Source of the DNA: Johnsonella sp.
Lineage (GTDB): Bacteria > Bacillota > Clostridia > Lachnospirales > Lachnospiraceae
Assembly: GCA_030529445.1 (NCBI GenBank)
Contig: JAUMWW010000008.1
Span: forward strand, 1-64,000
Direction of reading: 5' to 3'
DNA length: 64,000 nucleotides
Shown: piece by piece, positions 44,902 through 54,064 of the stretch
Numbering within the stretch: the first letter of the stretch is position 1
Layout of the letters: each line of letters begins with the position of its first letter
Position numbers and translations under genes: made by a program
The notes under the pieces: model-generated
The model's input: only the letters and a program-made list of their open reading frames with translations
Told to the model about the DNA's origin: nothing
Database searches by the model: none

Positions 44902-45383
44902 GCGATAAATCCTATCACGGACTCAGAGAGGATCTTTCCGGTCCCATCATCGAAAAGATGCTGCCGGAAGATAAATTCAAGCTGGAAAGATCTGTTTTGC
45001 TTCCGGATGAAAAAAGCCTACTCCTGCAGGAGCTGATCTATATGGCGGATGAATTGAAGCTGGATCTGATTTTAACAAGCGGGGGGACCGGTTTTTCTCC
45101 CGGGGATATTACCCCGGAGGCAAGCATGGAGGCGGCGGACAGGTCGGCTCCCGGCATAGCGGAGGCAATCCGGGCATTCAGCATGAAGCTGACAAAGGCG
45201 GCGATGTTCAGCCGGGGAGTCAGCGTGATCCGAAAAGGGAGTCTGATCATTAATCTTCCGGGCTCTCCCAAAGCCGTGCAGGAAATTTTGGAATATCTGC
45301 TTCCCGTCCTTGATCACGGTCTGGAGGTGCTCGGCGGGAGAGCGAGCGAATGTGCCTCTCTTCGGGAAGAGCGGGGAAAATAA
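44874..45383 (+). CDS. MogA/MoaB-like molybdopterin adenylyltransferase
   Basis: A 169-residue protein of the MogA/MoaB family, which adenylates molybdopterin before metal insertion. Family motifs are VIILSDKSYHGLREDLSGP, LILTSGGTGFSPGDITPEA and INLPGSPKAVQE. The ATG at 44874 is chosen because it begins the domain; the ribosome binding AAGGGGGG lies rather far upstream, within the MOSC gene. It is the last cofactor gene before modABC. MoaD, MoaE and MobA-type genes are missing here and must lie elsewhere. Confidence 0.88.
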   Translation: MYKTGVIILSDKSYHGLREDLSGPIIEKMLPEDKFKLERSVLLPDEKSLLLQELIYMADELKLDLILTSGGTGFSPGDITPEASMEAADRSAPGIAEAIRAFSMKLTKAAMFSRGVSVIRKGSLIINLPGSPKAVQEILEYLLPVLDHGLEVLGGRASECASLREERGK

Positions 45384-45395
45384 GAGGAAAATCAG

Positions 45396-45429
45396 AGCAT
45401 AAAACAGGAATCCCTTTTTGTTTTATGCT
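45396..45429 (+). other. Hairpin before modA
   Basis: The arms AGCATAAAAC and GTTTTATGCT pair perfectly around a 14-nt loop. Weak or partial termination before modA is possible; no Moco riboswitch features are seen. Confidence 0.45.
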
Positions 45430-45488
45430 TTGTCATAAAATAAAAAGGAGGTGCTAAGCTGCAATTTTTCCGGAGCAGCGAAAGAAAA

Positions 45489-46400
45489 ATGAAAAAAAAT
45501 TATTTGATCAAGGTTTTGGCGGTAGCAGCCGTACTGTCGATGACGGCATGCGGCAATCAGAAGGCGGCTGAGACAGAGCAGAGCAAAGCGACCGCTCAGG
45601 AAGAGCAGAGCACGAAAAAGGAAGAAACAACTCAGGCACAGGCGGATACGGAAGGAGAGAAAGGAAAGGAAGAGGTGAAGGAGATGGAGAAAGATGCGAT
45701 GAGGGGAACGGTAAACCTTGCGGCGGCGGCTTCTTTGGAGAAATCTTTTACGGATCGGCTGATTCCCATGTTTAACGAAAAATACCCCGATATACAGATC
45801 GTGGGAAGCTATGACAGTTCGGGAAAGCTGCAGACCCAGATCGAGGAGGGAGCGGAGATAGATCTCTTCTTCTCTGCGGCGATGAAACAGATGGATGCCC
45901 TGAAAGAGGCGGGAATGATGGATGAGCAGAGCATTACGCAGCTGCTTGAAAACAAGATAGTAATGATCGTTCCCAAGGGAGAGGAGTCGGCATATGCAAA
46001 GTTTGAAGACCTGTCGTCTGCGCAGACCATAGCCATAGGAGATCCGGAAAGCGTACCTGCGGGTCAGTATGCCAAGGAGGCATTGGAGAACCTCGGCATC
46101 TGGGAAGCGGTTCTGGCAAAAGCCAGCCTGGGAACCAATGTAACCGAGGTTTTAAACTGGGTGGCGGAAGGAAGCGCGAATGCGGGCATCGTATATGCAA
46201 CCGATGCGGCAAAAATGGCGGATAAGGTATCCGTAATCGCGTCGGCTCCGGAAGGCAGCGTCAAGGCTGTCATCTATCCGGTGGGTATTTTAAAGGCAAG
46301 CAAGAATGCGGAGGCGGCGAAGCTCTTCCTTGAGTTTTTAAAGAGCGAAGAAGCGCTTCAGGTATTTAAGGAGAGCGGTTTCAGCATTTATCAGCCATAA
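45489..46400 (+). CDS. modA: Molybdate-binding lipoprotein
   Basis: This 303-residue lipoprotein has lipobox SMTAC near residue 20, a Glu/Lys/Thr-rich linker to about 70 and a ModA domain. The domain carries LAAAASLEKSF, GSYDSSGKLQTQIEEGAEIDLFFSA and GTNVTEVLNWVAEGSANAGIVYATDA, the residues that hold the oxyanion. It delivers molybdate, or tungstate, to ModBC. It is placed between the cofactor genes and modB and shares their direction, tying molybdate uptake to the hydroxylase island. Confidence 0.93.
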   Translation: MKKNYLIKVLAVAAVLSMTACGNQKAAETEQSKATAQEEQSTKKEETTQAQADTEGEKGKEEVKEMEKDAMRGTVNLAAAASLEKSFTDRLIPMFNEKYPDIQIVGSYDSSGKLQTQIEEGAEIDLFFSAAMKQMDALKEAGMMDEQSITQLLENKIVMIVPKGEESAYAKFEDLSSAQTIAIGDPESVPAGQYAKEALENLGIWEAVLAKASLGTNVTEVLNWVAEGSANAGIVYATDAAKMADKVSVIASAPEGSVKAVIYPVGILKASKNAEAAKLFLEFLKSEEALQVFKESGFSIYQP

Positions 46401-46495
46401 AAAAGAGATTTGCCGCGCAGCTGTAAAAAACGCTTCATAATGCAGGGTGGAATCAAAGAATACGGGGAGTCTCGATAAGACGGGAAGGGATGAGA

Positions 46496-47152
46496 ATGGA
46501 AATCAGTCCGGTAATCATTACATTGAAAACGGCATTTACCGCAATTTTTATCACATTTTTTTTAGGGCTCTGCCTGGCATATCTTGTGGTAAGCATACAT
46601 TCGGAAAAAGTAAAAGCGATTTTGGACGGGATTTTCACTTTGCCTCTGGTGCTGCCTCCGACGGTCGCGGGATTTTTTCTCCTCTATATCTTCGGTGCAA
46701 AGAGACCGATAGGAATCTGGATCGAGAAAATACTCGGCTACAGGATTGTATTTTCATGGGGGGCGACGGTCTTGGCAGCGGTAGTGATCAGCCTTCCCCT
46801 GATGTACCGCTCGGCGAGGGGCGCCTTGGAACAGGTGGATAAGGATTTGCTCAGCGCCGGGCGGACGCTCGGTCTGAGTGAAGCCGTAATTTTTTATAAG
46901 ATTATGCTTCCCTTGGCAAGACCCGGTATTTTATCGGGTGCGGTGCTTGCCTTTACAAGAGCCTTGGGAGAGTTCGGCGCTACGGCGATGATTGCGGGCA
47001 ATATTGCCGGAAAGACGAGAACGCTTCCGCTTGCCATATACAGTGAGGTTGCAGCCGGAAATATGGATGCCGCGGGGAGGTATGTGAGCATCATTCTCTG
47101 CCTTTCCCTTTCCGTTGTTTCTCTGATGAATTTGAGGTGGAAAATACGATGA
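46496..47152 (+). CDS. modB: Molybdate ABC transporter permease
   Basis: This 218-residue membrane protein has five or six helices and the permease signature SAGRTLGLSEAVIFYKIMLPLARPGILSGAVLAFTRALGEFGATAM split over the EAA region (about 120-165). The short length and IFTLPLVLPPTVAGF are typical of ModB. The ATG at 46496 is preferred to the one at 46490, because GGGAAGGG at 46482-46489 would otherwise be too close. The stop overlaps the modC start by 4 bp. Confidence 0.93.
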   Translation: MEISPVIITLKTAFTAIFITFFLGLCLAYLVVSIHSEKVKAILDGIFTLPLVLPPTVAGFFLLYIFGAKRPIGIWIEKILGYRIVFSWGATVLAAVVISLPLMYRSARGALEQVDKDLLSAGRTLGLSEAVIFYKIMLPLARPGILSGAVLAFTRALGEFGATAMIAGNIAGKTRTLPLAIYSEVAAGNMDAAGRYVSIILCLSLSVVSLMNLRWKIR

Positions 47153-48186
47153 GCCTTTATGTGGATATCCGAAAAAAGCTTAGGCATTTCGAGCTCAAGA
47201 TTTTCTTTAATCTGGAAGATCATCAGGGGATTGCGGGAATATTGGGAGCATCCGGCTGCGGGAAGAGCATGTGTTTAAAATGCATTGCCGGAATAGAGCG
47301 TCCGGACAGCGGAAAGATCATCCTCAATGAAAGAGTGCTTTTTGATTCCGAAAAGAAAATCAATCTCAGCGTGCAGGAGAGGAATATCGGCTATCTCTTT
47401 CAAAACTATGCGCTTTTTCCCCATATCACGATCAGAGAGAATATTATGATGGGGGCAAAGAGGAGCAAGGCATCGGAGGAAGCACAGGAATATATGAAGC
47501 TGCTGAAAATCGAAGAGCTTGCGGAGGCATATCCAGATAAGCTTTCGGGAGGGCAGCAGCAGAGAGCGGCACTGGCGAGAATGCTGATTTCCAAGCCTGA
47601 GCTCATTATGATGGATGAGCCTTTTTCGGCACTGGATTCCTATCTGAAAGAATGGCTTCAACTGGAATTATATGAAATTATTACCGCGCTGAAAAAGAAT
47701 ATTCTTCTCGTAACGCATAGCAGGGAGGAAATATACAGGTTTTGCGACAGAATACATATTCTGGAAGAGGGAAGGCTGGTGGCATGCGGAGCGACCAAGG
47801 ATATTTTTCACAATCCGAAGAAAATTGCTGCGGCAAGGCTTACCGGATGCAAGAATATCTTGAAGGTGCAAAGGCTGGATGAGCGGAGCGTATTTGCGGA
47901 GGACCTGGGAACAAAGCTTTTGTTCCGGCGCCCTGTGCCGGAGGGCATCACCCATATCGGAGTCCGGGCGCATGATTTACGGCCGGCAGGAGATTTTGAC
48001 CGCGATAATATTGTATCCTGCATGAGACCGAAGCTGCTGGATGATCCTTTTGAGCTTGTGATCATCTATGAGAACGGATTATGGTGGAAGGTGGCAAGGG
48101 ATTTTTTTGAACATGAGTACGGAGGGAAGATTCCGGAGAAGATCTATATCCCGGAGGAGGCGGTTTTCTTTCTGAACGAAGAATAG
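47149..48186 (+). CDS. modC: Molybdate ABC transporter ATPase
   Basis: This 345-residue ATPase has Walker A GASGCGKS near 33-40, Q-loop YLFQNYALFP, signature LSGGQQQRAAL near 126, Walker B LIMMDEPFSALD and switch VTHSREE. The C-terminal about 120 residues are a TOBE/MOP-like regulatory region, which in ModC binds the oxyanion and can inhibit transport. The ATG at 47149 follows GAGGTGG and overlaps the modB stop. A terminator follows the stop directly. The genes that follow run the opposite way. Confidence 0.93.
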   Translation: MSLYVDIRKKLRHFELKIFFNLEDHQGIAGILGASGCGKSMCLKCIAGIERPDSGKIILNERVLFDSEKKINLSVQERNIGYLFQNYALFPHITIRENIMMGAKRSKASEEAQEYMKLLKIEELAEAYPDKLSGGQQQRAALARMLISKPELIMMDEPFSALDSYLKEWLQLELYEIITALKKNILLVTHSREEIYRFCDRIHILEEGRLVACGATKDIFHNPKKIAAARLTGCKNILKVQRLDERSVFAEDLGTKLLFRRPVPEGITHIGVRAHDLRPAGDFDRDNIVSCMRPKLLDDPFELVIIYENGLWWKVARDFFEHEYGGKIPEKIYIPEEAVFFLNEE

Positions 48187-48214
48187 TGCGGATATATCTC
48201 CGCACTACTTTTTA
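48184..48214. terminator. Intrinsic terminator between modC and arcC
   Basis: TAGTGCGGA and TCCGCACTA form a 9-bp perfect stem with a 6-nt loop, followed by CTTTTTAT. It lies between convergent operons and probably also serves the minus strand. Confidence 0.85.
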
Positions 48215-48256
48215 TAAGAAGGGATAGCTGATCAAAGTATGCCCGGTGTTGGAGAA

Positions 48257-49198
48257 TCAGAGATGGATTAAGGTTCCGGTTTTTCCGAGAATGCCATCCT
48301 TGGCTTTTTCCAGCAGGGTGATCAATGCCTTTCTGCCCGGCTTGCTCTTTGCAAACTCTATGGCGGCTTCGACTTTCGGCAGCATGGATCCCGGTGCAAA
48401 ATGCCCTTCCGCAATATATTTTTCGGCATCCTGAACACTTAAATCGGAGATCCATTCCGCATCAGGGGTATTGAAACGAATCGCGACCTTTTCGACAGCG
48501 GTCAAAATAATCAGAAAATCCGCATCCAGTTCCCTGGCGAGCAGGCAGCTTGCAAAATCCTTATCGATAACGGCGGAGGCGCCGTGAAGACGGCTTCCTT
48601 CCTTTTGTACCGGAATCCCTCCTCCTCCGCAGGCGATCACGAGATTGCCGCCCTTTACCAGAGAGCGTATCGCATCGATTTCCATAATTTCAACCGGTTT
48701 CGGAGAAGCGACGACCCTTCGATATCCTCTTCCGGCATCCTCTTTTACCGTATAAGCGTATTTTTTTGCCGCCTCCAGAGCTTCCTCCCTGCTCATGAAA
48801 TGCCCTATCGGCTTGCTCGGTTCGTTGAAGGCGGGATCTTTATCATCCACTCTTACCTGAGTGATAATGGTGATTACGGGTATATCGGTGATGTTTCTAT
48901 TCAGGAGTTCCTCCCGAAATGCATTTTGCAGATCATATCCGATATATGCCTGACTCATCGCCACGCAGACGGATAGGGGAGTATTGGTAAACTTCGGGTT
49001 TTCTCGGCTCAGTGCAGCCATCGCATTATCGATCATGCCGACTTGAGGACCGTTGCCATGCGCGACCACGACCTCACAGCCCTCCTCCACAAGATCGACA
49101 ATGGCTTTTGCCGTAGTTTTTACCGCAAGCATCTGCTCCGCCAGGGTCTCTCCCAGTGCGTTGCCTCCCAATGCGATTACGATTCGCTTCTTTTTCAT
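48257..49198 (-). CDS. arcC: Carbamate kinase
   Basis: A 313-residue amino-acid-kinase-fold enzyme that makes ATP from carbamoyl phosphate and ADP. Motifs are IVIALGGNALGE, VVVAHGNGPQVG, VIACGGGGIPV and IDKDFASCLLARELDAD. The E. coli counterpart in the same kind of island is yqeA. Here it would recover energy from carbamoyl groups released by YgeW. TTTCTCC upstream on the plus strand gives GGAGAAA as the ribosome binding site on the minus strand. It is the last gene of the four-gene minus-strand operon ygeX-ygeY-ygeW-arcC. Confidence 0.94.
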   Translation of the reverse strand: MKKKRIVIALGGNALGETLAEQMLAVKTTAKAIVDLVEEGCEVVVAHGNGPQVGMIDNAMAALSRENPKFTNTPLSVCVAMSQAYIGYDLQNAFREELLNRNITDIPVITIITQVRVDDKDPAFNEPSKPIGHFMSREEALEAAKKYAYTVKEDAGRGYRRVVASPKPVEIMEIDAIRSLVKGGNLVIACGGGGIPVQKEGSRLHGASAVIDKDFASCLLARELDADFLIILTAVEKVAIRFNTPDAEWISDLSVQDAEKYIAEGHFAPGSMLPKVEAAIEFAKSKPGRKALITLLEKAKDGILGKTGTLIHL

Positions 49199-49210
49199 TT
49201 TTCTCCTTTC

Positions 49211-50404
49211 TCAGCAAAAAATTCTGGAAATATTTTTTGCCGCCGTTTTTTTTAATATTTCCTGCGGATCTTTGAATTTGGCAAGGAAGATCATTGCCGC
49301 GATAATATAGGGTTTAAAGCTTGCCTGTTTATAGAGGGGAATGCGATAGCGGTCAAATACGGAAGCTTCCACCTCTCCCTCCTTGCAGCTGACCGTATTG
49401 ATATCTGCGGGCAGACAGTGGAGATAAAGTGCTTTCTCGTTTTTTGTCAGCTTCATCATCTCCTCGGTACAGCACCAGCTTTTATATTTTGCGTTATGAG
49501 CAAGGAGTTCCTCTTCAAGAGCTTTGATACCTTTTTCATCTCCCCTGCCGTAGAGTTTTGTTCTTTTTTCCATTGCGGCGTAAGGCGCCCAGCTTTTGGG
49601 ATAGACGATGTCCGCATCCCGAAAAGCCTCTTCCATCGAATAAATCCGGGAAAAACTTCCCCCTGATTTTTCGGCATTTTCCCGGGCAATCTTTTCCACC
49701 TCGGGCATGACCTCATAGCCTTCGGGATGTGCGAGAACGATGTCCATACCCATGCGGCTCATCAGTCCGATCACGCCTTGGGGCACGGAGAGCGGTTTTC
49801 CGTAAGAGGGGGAATACGCCCAGCTCATTGCGATTTTCTTTCCTTTCAGATTTTCCACCCCCTTGAATTCGTGGATGATATGGAGCATATCCGCCATGCA
49901 CTGCGTGGGATGGTCGATATCGCATTGGAGATTGACCAGAGCGGGCTTTTGCTCCAGAATGCCGTCGCGATGGCCTTGCGCCACCGCATTTGCCACTTCA
50001 TGCATATAAGCATTGCCTTTTCCGATATACATATCATCCCGGATCCCGATCACTTCCGCCATAAAAGAAACCATGTTTGCCGTTTCTCTTACGGTTTCGC
50101 CATGCGCGATCTGTGATTTTCCCTCATCCAGATCCTGAACTTCCAAACCGAGCAAATTGCAGGCGGAAGCAAAGGAAAATCTGGTTCTTGTAGAATTGTC
50201 CCGGAAAATGGAAATGCCGAGTCCGCTTTCAAAAACCTTGGTCGAAATATTCTGCTCTCTCATATAGCGCAGAGCATCCGCCAAGGTAAAAACAGCCTCC
50301 AGTTCATCATCGCTTTTTTCCCAGGTCAGAAAAAAGTCTCCCTGATACATCTTCTTAAAGTTTAATCCGTTCAGCTTATCGATATAATCCTGTAAAGTAT
50401 TCAT
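49211..50404 (-). CDS. ygeW: Knotted carbamoyltransferase YgeW
   Basis: A 397-residue carbamoyltransferase of the YgeW family. The carbamoyl phosphate loop reads DNSTRTRFSF near 68. Further on are NLQCDIDHPTQCMADM, a segment GKKIAMSWAYSPSYGKPLSVPQG and the HCLPADINTVSCKEGEV end motif. The true substrate of YgeW is not settled; in purine-fermenting bacteria it is required for urate or xanthine use and is thought to release carbamoyl phosphate for ArcC. It lies 12 bp from arcC. The ribosome binding site is modest (GAGGA about 12 bp upstream). Confidence 0.93.
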   Translation of the reverse strand: MNTLQDYIDKLNGLNFKKMYQGDFFLTWEKSDDELEAVFTLADALRYMREQNISTKVFESGLGISIFRDNSTRTRFSFASACNLLGLEVQDLDEGKSQIAHGETVRETANMVSFMAEVIGIRDDMYIGKGNAYMHEVANAVAQGHRDGILEQKPALVNLQCDIDHPTQCMADMLHIIHEFKGVENLKGKKIAMSWAYSPSYGKPLSVPQGVIGLMSRMGMDIVLAHPEGYEVMPEVEKIARENAEKSGGSFSRIYSMEEAFRDADIVYPKSWAPYAAMEKRTKLYGRGDEKGIKALEEELLAHNAKYKSWCCTEEMMKLTKNEKALYLHCLPADINTVSCKEGEVEASVFDRYRIPLYKQASFKPYIIAAMIFLAKFKDPQEILKKTAAKNISRIFC

Positions 50405-50534
50405 CTTTGGTACGAATCCTCTTATCCGCTTAAGGAATAGGGATTTTTCTCCTTTCTCTTTCCTAAAGATTCACTTTGCGAAAGCGCTGAAAATAAGGCT
50501 CGGCAAAATAAGAATCCTGATATAAAAGTCGCGG

Positions 50535-51845
50535 CTATTTGCAGTAGCATCCCGGCAACGCCGCATAAACGGCTGCGCATACGACGAGATCCTGCTTCCA
50601 TGTTTTTTCGTTCGGCGCATGCGCCTGCGCTTCCGCGCCGGGACCGAAGCCGATGCAGGGAATGCCGTTTCTTCCCATAATGGAAACTCCGTTGGTGGAA
50701 AAGGTCCATTTATCCGTTAAGGGACGGGCTTGCCTTTCTTCTTTCGTTTCTTCGGAGCCGATGCGCTTTTTGCCGTAGAGCCCGCAATAAGCCTCTTCCA
50801 AAGCCGCGGTTACCGGATGGTCTGCGGGGATAACCCAGGTCGGAAAATAACATTCTATGGGATAAACCAGTCCGGTATAGGAGGGGCGGCAATACTCATA
50901 CATGGATACCTTAAGATCGTTTTTGTATTTTTGTGCCGCAGGAAGTGCTCTGATTTCCTCTAAGCAGCTTTCCCAGGTTTCGCCTGCCGTCATGCGCCTG
51001 TCGAGAGAGACCGTGCAGGAATCGGCAACCGCACAGCGGCTGGGAGAGGTAAAGAATATTTCGGATACGGTGACGCTTCCCCTTCCGAGAAAGCGAGCCT
51101 CCCGATATTGCGGATTGTATTTTTCTTCAAGCATCTTTGCCAGACCTTTGATTGTATTTTTTTCATCCGCATCGTTTTCGTTCAGCGCGCGGATATCCTG
51201 CAAAATATCCGCCATTTTGAAAATGGCGTTATCGCCGCGCTCGGGAGCGGAGCCGTGGCAGCTTACTCCCTTTACTTCCACCCTGATCTCCATTCTTCCT
51301 CTTTGCCCTCTGTAAATACCGCCGTCCGTCGGCTCCGTGGATACGACAAATTCCGGGCGCACCTTATCTTCATTGATGATGTACTGCCAGCAAAGCCCGT
51401 CGCAGTCTTCCTCCTGTACCGTTCCGCTGACCAAAATGCTGAATCGGTCGCCGAGCATGCCGAGGTCTTTCATGATCTTTGCTCCGTAGACGGAGGAAAC
51501 AATTCCGCCGAGCTGATCGGAGCAGCCTCTTCCTCCGATTTCGGTTTCGGATTCGAAGCCCTCATAGGGGTCGAAAATCCAGTTTGCCTTATTGCCGATT
51601 CCTACGGTATCGACATGCCCGTCGAAGGCGATCAGCGTCTTTCCGCTTCCCATATAGCCGAGGACATTGCCCATGGGGTCGATATCCACTCTGTCAAAGC
51701 CGAGAGCCTTCATTTCTTTTGCGATACGCTCGATATGCCCTTTTTCTCCGGCGCTTTCTCCCGGGATTTTCACGAGATCCCTCAGAAATGCGACCATATC
51801 TTTTTCATATGCCTCTGCGGCAGACTTAATCTTATTAAAGTCCAT
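50535..51845 (-). CDS. ygeY: M20-family hydrolase YgeY
   Basis: A 436-residue M20-type metallohydrolase. Zinc-site motifs are DGHVDTV near 82, [10 protein letters not shown] near 115, QEEDCDG near 156 and a late [12 protein letters not shown] with the final His. Members of this YgeY group accompany ygeX and ygeW in purine-degradation islands and probably deacylate or hydrolyse an intermediate; the reaction is not fixed in what I know. GAAAGGAGAAA lies upstream of the ATG. Downstream of its stop, a 130-bp gap leads to ygeW and holds no feature beyond that gene's leader. Confidence 0.92.
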   Translation of the reverse strand: MDFNKIKSAAEAYEKDMVAFLRDLVKIPGESAGEKGHIERIAKEMKALGFDRVDIDPMGNVLGYMGSGKTLIAFDGHVDTVGIGNKANWIFDPYEGFESETEIGGRGCSDQLGGIVSSVYGAKIMKDLGMLGDRFSILVSGTVQEEDCDGLCWQYIINEDKVRPEFVVSTEPTDGGIYRGQRGRMEIRVEVKGVSCHGSAPERGDNAIFKMADILQDIRALNENDADEKNTIKGLAKMLEEKYNPQYREARFLGRGSVTVSEIFFTSPSRCAVADSCTVSLDRRMTAGETWESCLEEIRALPAAQKYKNDLKVSMYEYCRPSYTGLVYPIECYFPTWVIPADHPVTAALEEAYCGLYGKKRIGSEETKEERQARPLTDKWTFSTNGVSIMGRNGIPCIGFGPGAEAQAHAPNEKTWKQDLVVCAAVYAALPGCYCK

Positions 51846-51868
51846 GTTTTTTCTCCTTTCAAGTATTT

Positions 51869-53074
51869 TTATCTTTCCTTGCCTTCCCAGACAATGGATT
51901 TATAAACCTGAGGATCGGTATCTCCTTCGGTGGAAAAGAGGAGCACCCTGGAATTTTGATCCAGTTTCAGAAGCTCTTTGAGCTCGCTGTATTCCTCCAT
52001 CAGCATAATGCTCATCAGAGCGCCGAAAGGAGCCGCTCCGGATTCGCCGGAGCAGACCGGAGGATCTCCCTTGATCGGAGCGGCAAGCATGCGCATCGCT
52101 CTGGCATCGATCCAATCCGGCAGTGCGATAAAGGCTTCGACATGATTTTTGAGGATATCCCATGAAATGGTATTTGGCTCTCCGCAGGCAAGTCCCGCCA
52201 TGATCGTGGGCATATCACCGCCTACGATCCGGATGCTGCCGTCGCCGAGCTTAGCGCTTTGATAAAGGCAGGCGGCGGCTTCGGCTTCCACGACAATGAT
52301 TTTCGGAGGATTTTTCGGATAAAGATTATGCATCATTCCGGCAACCGCTCCGGCTAAGGATCCGACTCCCGCCTGAACAAAGACATGGGTCGGGGGCAGG
52401 GCGGCAAGCTCTTCAAGCTCTTCGACAACTTCAAGCGCCATGGTTCCGTAGCCCTGCATGATCCAGGTCGGGATCTCCTCATATCCCTCCCATGCGGTGT
52501 CCTGCACCATTACGCCGTGAGAATCCTTGGAAGCGGCTTCGGCTGCCATTCTCACACATTCGTCATAATTAAATTCGGTAATCCATGCATCCGCATTTTC
52601 ATCCAGTATGCTTTGCAGACGGGTTTTTGTGCTGCCCTTCGGCATCAGAACCACGGATTTTTGACCGAGCTTATTGGCTGCCCAGGCAACGCCCTTGCCG
52701 TGGTTTCCGTCGGTCGCGGTATAAAAGGTGAGGGAACCGAGTTCATTTAAGACATCTTCGGAAAGCAGTTTTTCATAGCCAAGCTCCGTGATGCTCCGCC
52801 CCGTTTTTTGGGCGATATAGCGGGCGATGGCATAAGAACCTCCGAGCACCTTAAACGCATTCAGTTCGAAGCGATAGGACTCATCCTTGATATAAAGCTT
52901 TTCCAGTCCGAGGTATTGCGCCATTTTCGTCAGGCTGCAAAGCGGAGTTTTGCAATACTGCGGGAAACTTTTATGGAAGAGTTTTGCCTTTTTGATTTCT
53001 TCCCTGCACATTAAGGCAAGCTTCCTGTCCTCGGTTTTTGGCATCCTGTTCATTGCCCATTCCATTGCTTTCAT
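51869..53074 (-). CDS. ygeX: 2,3-diaminopropionate ammonia-lyase
   Basis: A 401-residue PLP enzyme that converts 2,3-diaminopropionate into pyruvate and ammonia. The Schiff-base Lys is in [14 protein letters not shown] near 74. The phosphate-binding region reads [11 protein letters not shown], and a [13 protein letters not shown] loop follows. E. coli YgeX is nearly the same length. The ATG at 53074 is set by AAGGAGGG 6 bp upstream; longer in-frame readings begin inside the regulator gene. Diaminopropionate is an intermediate of purine breakdown in anaerobes, which fits the rest of the island. The start lies within the end of the preceding regulator gene (see findings). Confidence 0.94.
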   Translation of the reverse strand: MKAMEWAMNRMPKTEDRKLALMCREEIKKAKLFHKSFPQYCKTPLCSLTKMAQYLGLEKLYIKDESYRFELNAFKVLGGSYAIARYIAQKTGRSITELGYEKLLSEDVLNELGSLTFYTATDGNHGKGVAWAANKLGQKSVVLMPKGSTKTRLQSILDENADAWITEFNYDECVRMAAEAASKDSHGVMVQDTAWEGYEEIPTWIMQGYGTMALEVVEELEELAALPPTHVFVQAGVGSLAGAVAGMMHNLYPKNPPKIIVVEAEAAACLYQSAKLGDGSIRIVGGDMPTIMAGLACGEPNTISWDILKNHVEAFIALPDWIDARAMRMLAAPIKGDPPVCSGESGAAPFGALMSIMLMEEYSELKELLKLDQNSRVLLFSTEGDTDPQVYKSIVWEGKER

Positions 53075-53753
53075 TTCTTCCCTCCTTAATTTCAGAATTA
53101 TTTTGCATATCCGCTTCGGATTGCTTTGCAGAATCGATATAGCTATAAAGCGTAAATTTGGATATGCCGAAATGGTTTGAGATTTTATCGCCGGATCTGG
53201 TAACAAGAAATGCTCCGGCATCGTTAAGATATTTTATGGATTTGATTTTCTCTTCCTTATTCATCAGTGCAACAGGCTTTCCGACCAGATTTACGCTTTG
53301 CTCGATAAGCTCATCAAGAAGATCGTTGATATTATGCGTGATGACTGCGGGCTGCCTGCTCTTTTTGCTTTCGCCCGTATCGATGAGGGAGCGCAGGGCA
53401 AGATCTACGGAGAGCAGGGGAGTGATATCGTAATTCAGAGAAACGATGTAGCGGATTTCGTTTTCTTCCCGGATAAACATCGTGCTCGACTTGAGAATAT
53501 GCCCGTCCTCGGTCTTTGTCAGGTAAGAAAGCTTATCTTTTAAATTCGTATTCTTATACCGGAGGGCTTCCAATACGATGCCCGAGGGACCGTCCCCGAG
53601 AGCGCGCTTGGATACATGCCCGTTTTCAATATAGACAATGGAGCTGTCCAAATGTTTTTCATTCAAATCATGAATGACGATCTCGCAGGAATCGCCGAAA
53701 TGAGAGGCAATACCGTGAGAGATTTGAATTAATAATTCAAGCAGTTTGCTCAT
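52971..53753 (-). CDS. YheO/DauR-type transcriptional regulator
   Basis: A 260-residue regulator. The N-terminal YheO-like PAS domain (about 1-115) begins with SHGIASHFGDSCEIVIHDL and contains SIVYIENGHVS. The C-terminal HTH_22-type domain (about 140-213) ends in ISKFTLYSYIDSAK. Such regulators (DauR, YheO) control amino acid catabolism. The ATG at 53753 has AAAGGAAT upstream. It is divergent from ssnA and probably controls both arms of the island. The last 47 residues are a hydrophilic tail that overlaps ygeX by 104 bp, which is unusual; a frameshift is possible. Confidence 0.83.
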   Translation of the reverse strand: MSKLLELLIQISHGIASHFGDSCEIVIHDLNEKHLDSSIVYIENGHVSKRALGDGPSGIVLEALRYKNTNLKDKLSYLTKTEDGHILKSSTMFIREENEIRYIVSLNYDITPLLSVDLALRSLIDTGESKKSRQPAVITHNINDLLDELIEQSVNLVGKPVALMNKEEKIKSIKYLNDAGAFLVTRSGDKISNHFGISKFTLYSYIDSAKQSEADMQNNSEIKEGRNESNGMGNEQDAKNRGQEACLNVQGRNQKGKTLP

Positions 53754-53787
53754 GCCGAATATTCCTTTCATTTTGATATTTAATTTC

Positions 53788-53894
53788 ATGATAGCACAAA
53801 AAAACACAAAATCAATATAAAATCTTAAAAAAATTTAGGTTATCTTAAAAAAAATTAGACTCCTATTGATTTTCAAAAAGAATAATGCTACTCT
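53788..53894. promoter_or_regulatory. Divergent promoters with direct repeats (regulator/ssnA)
   Basis: On the minus strand, a -35 TTGATT (53815-53810) and -10 TATCAT (53793-53788) with a 16-bp spacer drive the regulator gene. On the plus strand, TTGATT (53866-53871) and TACTCT (53889-53894) with 17 bp drive ssnA. Between them lie two nearly identical 17-bp repeats, ATCTTAAAAAAATTTAG (53822) and ATCTTAAAAAAAATTAG (53842), 20 bp apart, as expected for a regulator binding one face of the helix. The rest of the 311-bp gap is AT-rich leader. Confidence 0.5.
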
Positions 53895-54064
53895 AAGCAT
53901 ATAGAACAAAAGAACGTAAAAATTTGATAAGATATTGATTTATTTTTATATATTAATCTGAAAATCAAATAAAATCTAAATATATATGAGCGTGCAAAAG
54001 TAAAACAAAATAAAGAAAAGCAGAAGCATAGAATAGAAAAACAGAAAGAAGGAGGATGAAAAGA

